A stretch of DNA of 64,000 nt from Pyrinomonadaceae bacterium. GTDB lineage: Bacteria > Acidobacteriota > Blastocatellia > Pyrinomonadales > Pyrinomonadaceae. Of the stretch, positions 36,630 to 45,629 are shown in pieces (position 1 is the stretch's first letter; each line of letters opens with the position of its first letter). The stretch spans positions 19,252 to 83,251 of the forward strand of contig JAVEDE010000023.1 of assembly GCA_030841105.1 (NCBI GenBank), written 5' to 3'. The notes below the pieces were generated by a model. That model saw only the letters and a program-made list of their open reading frames with translations, was not told the DNA's origin and did not search any database. Made by a program: the position numbers and the translations under genes.

Positions 36630-37748
36630 CTACTCGGTGACGAAAGCGGCGGCGACTTTCGTCGTCGCGACTGGCTTCGACTCGTTGCGGAGTTTCGACT
36701 GGAGGTATTCCTTGCCGAAGTCAATCTGGAGTTCGATCCAGAGCGGGAGGTGGTCGGACATCTGGAAGGTGCGCCAGTCGTTGTAGTAGCGCGTGCGCGC
36801 CTTGGCGTCGCGTTTTTTGCCCTGCTTGTTCTTCCAGTAAGCGTCGCCCATAGACTTCTCGTACATCGCTTCGTCTTCGAGCCGGTAGACGTACTTGAAG
36901 AAATCGAACGCGCCCGCGCTGCACAGTTTGAGCTTCTCCTCGATGCCGGGGGCGATGAAGGCGATCTGATCGTAGTGCTTCGTCTTGAGCGCGTTCGAGG
37001 GGTGGCCTTTGATCTGTTCGGGGATGTAGAAGCCCGCTTGAAGGATGGCGTTTAAAGTCGCGTCCGTCGTGTCGAAGACGTTGAAGTCGCCGAGCAGGAT
37101 CATGTTCTTCGCCCACGCGTGTTCCTCGCGGGCGCGCGCGGCGAGAAAGTTGGCGAGCGCTTCGATCTCGCGGATGCGGTTGGGTTCGTTGGCGATGGCT
37201 TGGCCGTAGAGGATGTGCGTCGTGCAGATGGTGAACTTGAACCAGCCGACGCTGAAGCCGACCATGAAGGGCGTGCGCGCGAGTTGCTCGGCGGGTTCGA
37301 GCGTCTTCCGTCCCTTGCGGCGGACGGGCGGGATGACGACCTCGCTGGCGAGACCGCCGAAGTTGATCTTGCGCGAATCGTAAATGAAGGCCATGCGCTC
37401 GCGGTTGCCCATCGTCCCCTGCGTCACGTCCGTCAACACATACTTCCACCAGTTGCCGAGATACTTCATCAGCGTGTTGAGCGCGGTCAAGTCATCGTGG
37501 ATTTCCTGCACGGCGACGAGATCGAAATGGGAGATGATCTCGGCGGCGTAGAAGATCGGCTCGCGGTCGCGCCGTCCGTACTTGGCCGAGTCGAACTCGC
37601 GTATGTTCCAAGTGGCGAGCATGAGCGTGTGGTCGGCAGTGCGGCGCGGGAGTTTCTCTTTGTCAAAGGCGTCTTTGAGTCTGACCAGACCTTCGGCGGT
37701 GCGCCTGCCGTCCGTCGTTTCGCCGCTGAGTGAGTAGTAGAGGGGCAT
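36630..37748 (-). CDS. endonuclease/exonuclease/phosphatase-family protein
   Basis: 372 residues from the ATG at 37748, chosen because AAGGAG is spaced about 11 nt upstream. Motifs of the EEP (DNase I/exonuclease III/inositol phosphatase) fold are LATWNIREFDS, VAVQEIHDD, LLGDFNVFD and the C-terminal SDHLPLWIEL, preserving the Asn, Glu, Asp and His of the active site. No signal peptide is present. Substrate (DNA, RNA or phospholipid) is open. Confidence 0.85.
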   Translation of the reverse strand: MPLYYSLSGETTDGRRTAEGLVRLKDAFDKEKLPRRTADHTLMLATWNIREFDSAKYGRRDREPIFYAAEIISHFDLVAVQEIHDDLTALNTLMKYLGNWWKYVLTDVTQGTMGNRERMAFIYDSRKINFGGLASEVVIPPVRRKGRKTLEPAEQLARTPFMVGFSVGWFKFTICTTHILYGQAIANEPNRIREIEALANFLAARAREEHAWAKNMILLGDFNVFDTTDATLNAILQAGFYIPEQIKGHPSNALKTKHYDQIAFIAPGIEEKLKLCSAGAFDFFKYVYRLEDEAMYEKSMGDAYWKNKQGKKRDAKARTRYYNDWRTFQMSDHLPLWIELQIDFGKEYLQSKLRNESKPVATTKVAAAFVTE

Positions 37749-37919
37749 CCGGTGGTGCTTCTCCTTTGACGTTGAAGGGGCTTGGAAACTCAAGAGCACG
37801 CGCTCGCCCGTCGAGGGTGAAGCGGCGCGGCGTTCGGAGACGCGCGGATTATAAGTCGGCCGGAGATTTTATGACACTACTTTGTGCGCGCCCGACGGGC
37901 AGGTGCGCGGAGAGTTGAC

Positions 37920-38948
37920 TCAGAGATGTTTGCGGAGGAAGGTGACGATCTTCCAGCCGTCAATGTATTTCCAAGGCGACTGGCCGAGCGTGTAGTGGCC
38001 GCAGCGCAGCCACACGGCGTCGAGCGGGTGTCCGGCGTCGCGCACGCCCTCGATCACTTGATGCGAGAGGTCTGCGGGGAAGGTCAGGTCGTAGCGCGCG
38101 GCGATGAAGCGGATCGGGCGCGGCGCGAGGCGTTTGAGTTTTTCCGAATAGGCGAGCGGGCTGATCGGCAGCCAGTAGCGGCGCAGTTCGTCGAGCGTCA
38201 CGGCGTCGCCGAACCCGGCGCGAACGTGGCGTGTGGAGATGCCGCGCCACGCCACGTCGGCGACGTAGCCGGAGACGTGGTTGAAGACGCCCGTGCGTAC
38301 CAGCGGCTCGTGCACCATGGCGAGGAAGCCGATGCACGAACCGATGCTCGTGCCCATGATGGCGATGCGCTCGTAGCCCTGTTCCGAGAGCCAGCGCACG
38401 GCGGCGCGCGTGTCGAGCACGGCCTGCCGCATTGATTGAAGCGTGCGCCCGATGTTGGAACTGACGAGGTGATCGGCGCGTTCGAGTTCGGGCGGGCGGC
38501 GCGCGCCGTGGTAAGGCAGCGTCAGGCGCAGGGCGGCGATGCCGAAGCGCGTGAAGATGCGGCACAGTTCGACGTGGCTGTGCGGCTGCGCGTTCCATTC
38601 GGGCAGGACGACGACGGCGCGGCGCGTGTCGTTCTCCTTGCCCGTGATGGTTGACTCGCGGAAGAAGTGCGCGCGCGCCGTGTTGTTCTCCGGCGTCGGC
38701 GTGTGGATCGCGCTCGTCCACGTCAACTCTTGCCCGTCGAGTCGGTAGTCCGTGATGGGCGGCAGCGCGTAGTAGGCGTCGCTGTCGGCGAGCGCGTTCT
38801 GAGCGTAGGCGTCGAGCAGCGCGCGCGGGTCGTCGCCGTTCGCGTGTTCGACGACGAAAGACGCGCCCCACTCGAAAGGGCGCACGACGCGGTTTGTGTC
38901 GCGCGTGGCGTAATGGCGTTCCCTGATCTGTATCCGGCGTTTGAGCAA
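37920..38948 (-). CDS. alpha/beta hydrolase
   Basis: About 342 residues from a TTG at 38948; the frame extends to 39023, so a longer N-terminus is possible, but that extension enters the purine-rich repeat. The fold is clear from AVVVLPEWNAQPHSH, LTLPYHGARRPPE, a nucleophile elbow MGTSIGSCIG, RFIAARYDLTFPADLS with the acid, and LRCGHYTLG with the catalytic His. No signal peptide. It resembles the Abhydrolase_18-like group. Substrate unknown. Confidence 0.85.
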   Translation of the reverse strand: MLKRRIQIRERHYATRDTNRVVRPFEWGASFVVEHANGDDPRALLDAYAQNALADSDAYYALPPITDYRLDGQELTWTSAIHTPTPENNTARAHFFRESTITGKENDTRRAVVVLPEWNAQPHSHVELCRIFTRFGIAALRLTLPYHGARRPPELERADHLVSSNIGRTLQSMRQAVLDTRAAVRWLSEQGYERIAIMGTSIGSCIGFLAMVHEPLVRTGVFNHVSGYVADVAWRGISTRHVRAGFGDAVTLDELRRYWLPISPLAYSEKLKRLAPRPIRFIAARYDLTFPADLSHQVIEGVRDAGHPLDAVWLRCGHYTLGQSPWKYIDGWKIVTFLRKHL

Positions 38949-39009
38949 CTTACCTTTTCGACCTCCGCTAAAAACTTTAAGGGTAACAGAGCGAGAGGTC
39001 AAAAGGCGA

Positions 39010-39175
39010 AAGGGGAACGGCAAGGGGGAAGTAAGGGTAAGGGGAAAGTAAGGGGAAGGGGGAAGGGGGAAGGGGGAAGGGGGAAGGGGGAAAGGTAAAG
39101 ACGGAAGCGGGGCGCAGCAGATCGAGTGCTGCGCCCCGCTTTTTCCTTTTCCCTTTAACCCTTACCCCTTCGGGT
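39010..39175. repeat. purine-rich heptad repeat enclosing a terminator
   Basis: GGGAAGG heptads run to about 39100. After the hairpin at 39106-39140 the complementary pyrimidine heptads (TTTTCCTTTTCCC, CCCTTACCCC) fill 39141-39175. The stop of the S8 protease gene lies at the end of this right arm. Confidence 0.7.
39106..39145 (+). terminator. strong hairpin with T-tract inside the heptad repeat
   Basis: AGCGGGGCGCAGCA pairs perfectly with TGCTGCGCCCCGCT across a 7-nt loop and is followed by TTTTT on the plus strand. Flanking genes are both on minus, where the U-tract would be poor, so its role is unclear. Confidence 0.6.
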
Positions 39176-40722
39176 TAGGGGTTCTGTTTCCAGAAGTTGT
39201 AACTGCCGCTGCCGCTGTAGGAGTAAATCTGCCATTGATAGTAACCGGCCGTGCCGTTGTAGACCACGTCTTCGTTAGACGTAGCGGTCTCGCCGCGCGC
39301 GACGATGACCCACGCAGAGCCGTTCCACTTTTGCAGGTAGAGGTCGAAGTCCGCGCCCGAAGTGGGGCCGCGCAGCCAGCCGCGGTGCGTGCCGGAGACG
39401 CTGCTGTAGTAGTAAGTCCCGTTCGGGTGGTAATCGTAGTCGCCCGTGCCGGAGAGCGAGCCGGTGTAGAGCGTGCAACTGGTGCAGGGCGCGCCGCCGC
39501 CACCGCCGCCGCCCGTGGTGAGGAGCGAGTAGAGCAGCCGGTTGGGCGAACCCGTGCCGATGCCTGTGAGCACGCCGGTCGTCGCCGTACTCGTGATCTG
39601 CGAGGCGACCGTGGCGGGCGAGGCGGCGGTGTTGTTTTGCAGGTAGAGCGCAGCCACGCCCACGACGTGCGGCGTCGCCATCGAAGTGCCGCTGATGGTG
39701 TTCGTCGCCGTGTCCGACGTTGACCACGACGACAAGATGCTCGAACCGGGCGCGAAGATGTCGAGACACGTCCCGATGTTGGAGAAGTCGGACTTGGCAT
39801 CCGTGCTCGTCGTCGAGCCGACGGTGATGGCGGCGGCGACGCGCGCGGGCGACGAGTTGCAGGCGTTCGCGCCGTAGTCGTTCCCGGCGGCGACGGCGTA
39901 TGTGACGCCCGCGTTGATCGAATTCTGGACGGCCGTGTCGAGCGCGGCCGACGCGCCGCCGCCGAGACTCATGTTGGCAACTGCGGGCGTGATGCGGTTG
40001 GCCGTCACCCAGTCAACACCCGCGATGACGGTCGCGTCCGTGCCGTCGCCGTTGCAGTCGAGCACGCGCACGGCATGAAGCGAGACGCCTTTGGCGACGC
40101 CGTAAGTCGAGCCGCCGACCGTGCCCGCGACGTGCGTGCCGTGGCCGTTGCAGTCGTTGCCGGCCTGCCCGTCGCCCATCGCGTCGAAGACCTTGTTGGC
40201 GCGCCCGCCGAACTGCGTGTGCGTCGTGCGGATGCCGGTGTCAATGATGTAAGCGTGGACGCCCGCGCCGGTCGGCGTGTAGTTGTAGTTGCCATCGAGC
40301 GGGCGGTTGCGCTGGTCAATGCGGTCGAGTCCCCACGGCGCGCCCGACTGCACGGTCGTGGCGTGCACCTCGCCGTCTTCTTCGACGAAATCAACGCGCG
40401 GGTCTTCGCTCAGGGCGAGCGCGTCGGCTTCCGACATCTGGATCGAGAAGCCGTGCAGGGCGTGCTTGTAAACTTTTTTGACCTTGCCCTTGTGCGCGCC
40501 CGCCAGATCGTTTGCGATGTACTCCGCGAGCGAGTCGTCGCCGCGCGGGTCGGCGGCGTAGTCCTTGAGCACGACGATGTACTCGTTGGGGATCGGTTTC
40601 TCTTTCTTGAAGAACTTGGGCTTGACCGCGGCCGAACCCGTCGAACTGCCGCCGAGGTGCGAGGGCATGAACGTGAGAGCGGCGAGGGCGAGGATGGTGA
40701 CGAGAACGAAAAACTTTTTCAT
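39175..40722 (-). CDS. secreted subtilisin-like serine protease (S8)
   Basis: 515 residues from the ATG at 40722 (AGGAG 5 nt upstream). Order: signal peptide (1-20), an I9-like propeptide (about 45-118: [18 protein letters not shown]), the S8 domain with D161 (IIDTG), H194 (GHGTHVAG), oxyanion N281 and S347 (GTSMATPHV), then a Gly-rich linker (GGGGGGGG near 398-405) and a C-terminal pre-peptidase (PPC)-like beta domain ([22 protein letters not shown]). It is the proteinase K/thermitase-like secreted type. Part of a minus-strand island with M4 and M43 proteases. Confidence 0.94.
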   Translation of the reverse strand: MKKFFVLVTILALAALTFMPSHLGGSSTGSAAVKPKFFKKEKPIPNEYIVVLKDYAADPRGDDSLAEYIANDLAGAHKGKVKKVYKHALHGFSIQMSEADALALSEDPRVDFVEEDGEVHATTVQSGAPWGLDRIDQRNRPLDGNYNYTPTGAGVHAYIIDTGIRTTHTQFGGRANKVFDAMGDGQAGNDCNGHGTHVAGTVGGSTYGVAKGVSLHAVRVLDCNGDGTDATVIAGVDWVTANRITPAVANMSLGGGASAALDTAVQNSINAGVTYAVAAGNDYGANACNSSPARVAAAITVGSTTSTDAKSDFSNIGTCLDIFAPGSSILSSWSTSDTATNTISGTSMATPHVVGVAALYLQNNTAASPATVASQITSTATTGVLTGIGTGSPNRLLYSLLTTGGGGGGGAPCTSCTLYTGSLSGTGDYDYHPNGTYYYSSVSGTHRGWLRGPTSGADFDLYLQKWNGSAWVIVARGETATSNEDVVYNGTAGYYQWQIYSYSGSGSYNFWKQNP

Positions 40723-41065
40723 ATCTTCTCCTGAAAGTGTGAGACGTAACGAGTGGACTGTGAGGGCAAACGTGCGCCGGTCGGGGCGGGGCGTTCGCCT
40801 GTTGCGGGGGATGCGTGTGTTTGTCGGAAGACGCCGTTCGTGATCGAGAGAGGCTTCACGCGGCGTCGCCCCGGCGGATGTGTGCATGCGGCGCGTGGTA
40901 GGACGCGCCGCATGCACGGAAAGTTAATTGCCGACTGCGGAGAGGTGCGTGAGTTTGAGCGCGCATTCTACGGCGAACGCCTGCGCCCGTGCGGGGCGGA
41001 CGACGGCGGGCGCGAAAACTTCTGCCGCCCGCCGTCGTTCCCGGCTGCCGTTGACCGGCTAAGTT

Positions 41066-42649
41066 TTAGAGGACGCCGCACGCCGTCCAAGCCTGTGCGA
41101 CGGCGTTGTAGTTCGTGCTGCCTGATCCGTAGAGCGCGGCCGCCGCGTTGAGCGTGGCGGTGCGCGCGCCACGGAAGTTGGTGCTCGAAGTCATGTAGGT
41201 GGTGAGGGCGCGATACCAGATGCGCGCCGCCGCGTCCGCGCCGATGCCGGTGACCGTGCCGCCGCGATGGTGCGTGCCGCCGACGGCGACGAGGTAGAAC
41301 GCCTTGTTGCCGATGCCGGAGTTGATGTGGACGCCGCCGCTGTCGCCCGTGCCGGTGTAACGTTCGCTGTAGTGGTCGGGGTCGTCGTCGGCGGTGTAGC
41401 CGCTGTTAGAGGCGGCGTGCGGGTTGTCCATGTAGCGCAAGGCGTCGCCGCCGATGCCCGGGGTGTAGCACTGCTCGCCGATCTTCCAGGTGTTCGAGGT
41501 CTGCCCCTGCGCGGAGCGTTCGACCATCGCGCCGAACACGTCGGACATGGATTCGTTGAGCGCGCCCGACTCGCCCGAATAGGTGAGACGCGCGGTGCGC
41601 TCGGTGACGCCGTGCGTCATCTCGTGGCCGCAGATGTCGAGCGTGACGAGCGGCCCGAAGGACGAGCCGTTGCCGTCGCCATAAGTCATGTAGCTGCCGT
41701 TCCAGAAGGCGTTGTTGTAGCCGGTGCTGTAATGGACTAGGGAACTGATGAGGCCGGTCACGCCGTCGGCCGAGGTGTAGTAGGCGGGGCCGCCCGCGCC
41801 GTCAATGCCGCGCCGCCCGTGGGCGTTGAGGTAGTAGTCGTAGGTCTTGGCCGCGCCGTAGTGGGCGTCAACGCCCGCGCGTTGCGTCGTCGAGTTCCAG
41901 ATGTTGTCGGCGTCGGTGAAGCGGTAGACGGAGGAGGTGGTGTTGCGGAAGTCGAACGTGCCGATCTTGCGCGAGATGTCTTCCAGATAATAGGTCGGCG
42001 ACTTGAAGTAGGTGTTGATCGTCACCGTGCCGCTGTAGAGCGACGAGCCGGAAGCGGTCTGCAAGTTGTCGTACTGCCAGATGACGTTGCCGGTCTTGGC
42101 GTCCACGAAGTAGACGGGCATCGAGGTGTCCTGCGTGCCGTCCTCGCGCCGGAGTTGCACGCGGTAGGTCAGATAATCGTTGCCACCGTGGCGGAGGATC
42201 TGGAGGTCGGCGGCGGGGGGCGCGGTGAGGCACGTCTCACAACCGAGATCGCTGATGGCCGTGCGGATGGCTTCGTCGGACGTGCGATAAGGTTCGGTGT
42301 CAACCGCGACCGACTCGACGAGATCGTCTGTGACGGCGAAGACCGAATCGTCCGGGTTGAGGTGGACGATGGCCTCGCCGCCGAAGACCGGAACGCCCTT
42401 GTGCGTCTGTTGAAAACGCGTGTGCGTTTTTTCCTGATCGTCCGTGAAGGCGCGTGTGACTTTCAGATCGCGCTTGTCGTTGATGCCGCGCTGTGAGCCG
42501 CGCGCCGCGATGATGTTGTGCGCGATCTCTTTGGCGCGTGCGAGTTTGTCGGCTGAAGCGCCGCGTTGGGCGGAGGCGTCGCGGCGCGGGAGGGCGAGGG
42601 CAAAAATGAACGCGAGGGAGATCGCGATCACGAAAATGGGCTTTTTCAT
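41066..42649 (-). CDS. secreted M4 (thermolysin-like) metalloprotease
   Basis: 527 residues. Signal peptide (about 1-27), FTP/PepSY-type propeptide (about 75-190, including TRFQQTHKGVPVFGGE), then the catalytic domain with GHEMTHGVTE (H342, E343, H346) and the third zinc ligand E366 in GALNESMSDVFGAMVE. The domain ends with a C-terminal helical lobe (GSGSTNYNAVAQAWTACGV). It is made as a zymogen and secreted. It shares a CCCAACTT-containing leader with two neighbouring exported-protein genes. Confidence 0.94.
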   Translation of the reverse strand: MKKPIFVIAISLAFIFALALPRRDASAQRGASADKLARAKEIAHNIIAARGSQRGINDKRDLKVTRAFTDDQEKTHTRFQQTHKGVPVFGGEAIVHLNPDDSVFAVTDDLVESVAVDTEPYRTSDEAIRTAISDLGCETCLTAPPAADLQILRHGGNDYLTYRVQLRREDGTQDTSMPVYFVDAKTGNVIWQYDNLQTASGSSLYSGTVTINTYFKSPTYYLEDISRKIGTFDFRNTTSSVYRFTDADNIWNSTTQRAGVDAHYGAAKTYDYYLNAHGRRGIDGAGGPAYYTSADGVTGLISSLVHYSTGYNNAFWNGSYMTYGDGNGSSFGPLVTLDICGHEMTHGVTERTARLTYSGESGALNESMSDVFGAMVERSAQGQTSNTWKIGEQCYTPGIGGDALRYMDNPHAASNSGYTADDDPDHYSERYTGTGDSGGVHINSGIGNKAFYLVAVGGTHHRGGTVTGIGADAAARIWYRALTTYMTSSTNFRGARTATLNAAAALYGSGSTNYNAVAQAWTACGVL

Positions 42650-43118
42650 TGATTCTCCTTAAGTTGGGTTCCTGAGTGTTTCGGGTTGGTGAAGATGAGG
42701 CGAGCGCGCACGGCGGCGTCGCCCCGCTGACGGAAAGATAGCGGGAGGGATGATGCAGGTGTGCTCACAAAAAAGAATGACTTAAGCACAGGGGAACCGC
42801 GAGCGAAGCGCGTTAACTGCTAACCCGAAATTTTATTTTAGGACGCCGCTCCAGAGTTGTTGAGAGACTTGAACGGCGTAAGGTTCGAATCAAATTGTCT
42901 GAACTTATTTACCGCGAATTGGGGGACGCAATTATTAACACCTTCTCAATCAAGAAGGCAAGACTTTAATTTCCGAACACGCACACCGTGACAAAAAAAG
43001 AATAATGCGCCGCCCCGCGCGTGCCCGTCTGTTCTATCGGATGGGCTGTGAAGGGGAAGAGGGTGAACGCTCGGATAGGTGTTCACCCTCTTCTGCTATA
43101 CCGCGTGTAGCGGGAACA
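42650..43118. other. 469-bp intergenic region upstream of the M4 protease
   Basis: AT-richer than flanking genes and holding no supported gene. It contains the leader element AACCCAACTT near 42661-42670 and, at its upper end, the terminator of the following gene (43056-43093). A promoter for the M4 gene is expected here but no convincing -35/-10 pair was found. Confidence 0.4.
43056..43093 (-). terminator. hairpin terminator of the secreted 548-residue protein gene
   Basis: GAAGAGGGTGAAC pairs perfectly with GTTCACCCTCTTC across a 12-nt loop, 26 bp beyond the stop codon. The T-tract is weak. Confidence 0.65.
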
Positions 43119-44765
43119 TTACTGGCAGGTGCTCAACTTGAACGAGTGAATGTAGGTCGTCCAGTTGTAACTGCCGTTGGCCGGGATGTACTCGGTGGTG
43201 AAGACCATCGTACAACCGTCAACGGGGTCAACACTGACCGTGCTGTAGTCGCCCCAGCGCGCGAGTTGGTTGCCGGTCTGGATGGCAGGCCCCACGAGGA
43301 TGTTGTTCTCGACGCCCAACGCGCCGAGCGGGTCGGACGGCGCGCGCGAGGCGTAACGGATGCTCGGCTTGATGGTCGTGGCGTTCGAGATGTTGTAGCC
43401 GACGGCGATGCCGCCGGTCTTATCTATGGCCGCGCTGCCCATCCAGCGAAAGTCCGCCGTGGGCGCATACGTGCCCTGCTGGTAGACGACCGGGGTCGCG
43501 CTGGAAATGGTTTGCCCCGCGGCGTTGCGCAGTTCATACCAGCGGATGCCCGTGCCGCTGCCCGCCGTGACGGAGTGGTTAATCACCAGCGACTCGTGGC
43601 CGTCGGCGAACTTGCGATAACTCAGACGATACATCAGTCGGTCGGCCAGCGAGTCGAGTTGCTGCGACGTGCCCGGCTGCGGGATGCACGCGCCGCCGCC
43701 GCACGCTCTGGCGAAAGTGGCGACACCCGCGACGGTCGCAGGCCCGGTGAGCGTGCCCGTTCCGGCCGTCCAGTTGACGGCGAATTTCCAAGACTGCAAG
43801 GCGGTCGAAGAGATACTGAGCAGAGGGTTGGCCGTGCCCGCCGCCGGGAGGATCGTGCCTTCGAGGTCGGCCGGTTCGAGGCTGGCCGCGGCGGTCGTCC
43901 GCGCGCAAATCTGTCGCGCCGTCGCCCCGACGAGCATCTTGTCGCGCTCGAAGGCGCAGACATGACTGCCTGCGAAGGTGCGGCCGCGCTTGAACATGTT
44001 GTAGGTGATGTAGTAACCGTCCGGCCACACGCCCATCTTCGGGTAGTCGTTGAAGTCAGTCCCGTAGGAGTAGGCGTAGCGGTGATAAGTGCCGGTCGGG
44101 TCGGGGCTGGTCGAGACGGCGACGCACTGTAAGTAGGGCGACGCGGCGACGGCAAACTGTGTGAGCACCCAACGGTCGGCCAACTGGTCGTACTGGACGA
44201 TCGGATCGCCGTCGTTAGCGGTTTCGCACTGGCCGCCGAAGCCCTGCCAGACGACGTTGCCCTGCTTGGGGAAGCCGGAGACCAAATTGAACCCGGTGAT
44301 GTTGTTGCTCGCGTCTCTCGTCAACGTGTAGATCGAGTAGCGCAGGTTAACCCATTGGACGTAGTGATTGGGGCCGAGGTCGCCGGTCGTGTCGGGCGGC
44401 GCGACGCGGTAGTTAGGGTCAATCGGAGTGCCGTTGGTGCTGGCTTTCGGGAGCACGGTGGCGGAAGACGAGGTGATGCCCTTCGCCGCGAGCGGATCGT
44501 CGAAGGCGGGGTTGGAGTTGCCGACGGGTTGCGGGCGTCCCGGTTCAAAATCGCGGCCGCCGCGCGGAGTTGTCGGCCGCGCCGTCTCCACCATGTCGCG
44601 CAAGGGGCGCGAGGTGGTGTCGAAGTGTGTGGGGTTGCTCGCCGCGGCGCGATGCTCGACGGCCTGCGCGGGGAGGTCTGCATTTTGCCCGGAGGCGGAA
44701 GCCGGCATGAGTGTGAACACACACAGAGCCAGAATTGCTAAAGTCGCGAAGCTTTTTCTGATCAT
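43119..44765 (-). CDS. uncharacterised secreted protein of the protease island
   Basis: 548 residues with a clear signal peptide (1-26, ending ASASG). No catalytic motif is recognised. The mature part carries repeated beta-strand motifs typical of a propeller or lectin-like fold: VAPPDTTGDLGPNHYVQW, NDGDPIVQYDQLADRWVLTQ, DPTGTYHRYAYSYG, WPDGYYITYN, SAAIDKTGGIAVGYN, ending DPVDGCTMVFTTEYIP. Such exported, strand-rich proteins often bind or modify polymers; here the role is unknown. It has eight or more cysteines and lies between the M4 and M43 protease genes. Confidence 0.75.
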   Translation of the reverse strand: MIRKSFATLAILALCVFTLMPASASGQNADLPAQAVEHRAAASNPTHFDTTSRPLRDMVETARPTTPRGGRDFEPGRPQPVGNSNPAFDDPLAAKGITSSSATVLPKASTNGTPIDPNYRVAPPDTTGDLGPNHYVQWVNLRYSIYTLTRDASNNITGFNLVSGFPKQGNVVWQGFGGQCETANDGDPIVQYDQLADRWVLTQFAVAASPYLQCVAVSTSPDPTGTYHRYAYSYGTDFNDYPKMGVWPDGYYITYNMFKRGRTFAGSHVCAFERDKMLVGATARQICARTTAAASLEPADLEGTILPAAGTANPLLSISSTALQSWKFAVNWTAGTGTLTGPATVAGVATFARACGGGACIPQPGTSQQLDSLADRLMYRLSYRKFADGHESLVINHSVTAGSGTGIRWYELRNAAGQTISSATPVVYQQGTYAPTADFRWMGSAAIDKTGGIAVGYNISNATTIKPSIRYASRAPSDPLGALGVENNILVGPAIQTGNQLARWGDYSTVSVDPVDGCTMVFTTEYIPANGSYNWTTYIHSFKLSTCQ

Positions 44766-45086
44766 TGTTTCTCCTGAAGTAAAGTTGGGCTAATGGGAGA
44801 AGCCGCCGGGTGAGGCGACCCCGTTGAGGGATGAGGGCGGGAAGGATGAAATTGCTGCACGGAGTTAGTATGAATCAGACACCGCAAGCCCATGGGGCTG
44901 AAACAATAGAAGCTGCTTTTTCTGTCGCACTTGAGGACCGGGATGAGACCAGTCCGACTTAAGAACTCAAACAATTAAGCTGAACAATGATTCTGCTATT
45001 CGGGGGAGAGACACTATAACATCATTACTACGGAGGGCGATAGTAGATAGGTGAGGTCTACTTCCTCGCGTGATGCAGGAGCGACT
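44766..45086. other. 321-bp intergenic region upstream of the secreted protein gene
   Basis: No gene seen. It contains, on the minus strand, a TATAGT element (45013-45018) and TTAGCCCAACTT close to the downstream ATG (44781-44792). This pairing also occurs upstream of the M43 gene. Confidence 0.4.
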
Positions 45087-45536
45087 TCAACGGCTGCGCG
45101 GGTATGCGCCCGTGTCGTCCGGTCGCCAGTCCACGACGGGCTGGATGGCGGGGTTATCCCGGCAGACCCAGACGTTGGCGCGCATGTCTTTGATCAAAAC
45201 TTTCCTGCTCCGCTCGATGCGTCGCCAATCGCGCGCGGTGAACGCCTCGCCGTTGAGCAGGTAAAACTTCGACGGGTCGTCCGTCCCGCGATGGCGAATG
45301 GTGACCTCCTCGGTGGTGTCGAAGTTGGTGCTGATGCGCAGGAAGGTGCTTCCCGTCCGGCGGCGGTAAGCGATCACACGGCCGTCGTAAGAGGTGACAT
45401 CGTTCCGGTCGCATTGCAACTTCGACGGGGGCATCATGCGGCCTTGCGGCTGCCGCTGCCGTGACGGGGAGCGTGCCCCGCCCGTCGCCGCAACTGAGAG
45501 CATCGCCACGAACAGAAACGCTAAAAATATACGCAT
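45087..45536 (-). CDS. small uncharacterised secreted protein
   Basis: 149 residues from the ATG at 45536, which has GGAGG 8 nt upstream. Signal peptide about 1-20 (LFVAMLSVAATGGA). The mature part is basic and strand-rich: DRNDVTSYDGRVIAYRRRTG, STFLRISTNFDTTEEVTIRH, KFYLLNGEAFTARDW. No family recognised. It sits between two exported-protein genes of the same strand, so it may belong to the same secretory set. Two Cys in the mature part could form a disulfide. Confidence 0.7.
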   Translation of the reverse strand: MRIFLAFLFVAMLSVAATGGARSPSRQRQPQGRMMPPSKLQCDRNDVTSYDGRVIAYRRRTGSTFLRISTNFDTTEEVTIRHRGTDDPSKFYLLNGEAFTARDWRRIERSRKVLIKDMRANVWVCRDNPAIQPVVDWRPDDTGAYPRSR

Positions 45537-45629
45537 CGAAATTTCCTCCCACGGACGCAAAGTGAAGAAGGAGCGCTCCCGAAGAAGCGCCCCTCCAATT
45601 ATCCCGTGACGGGTTTGAGCGACGACGGC

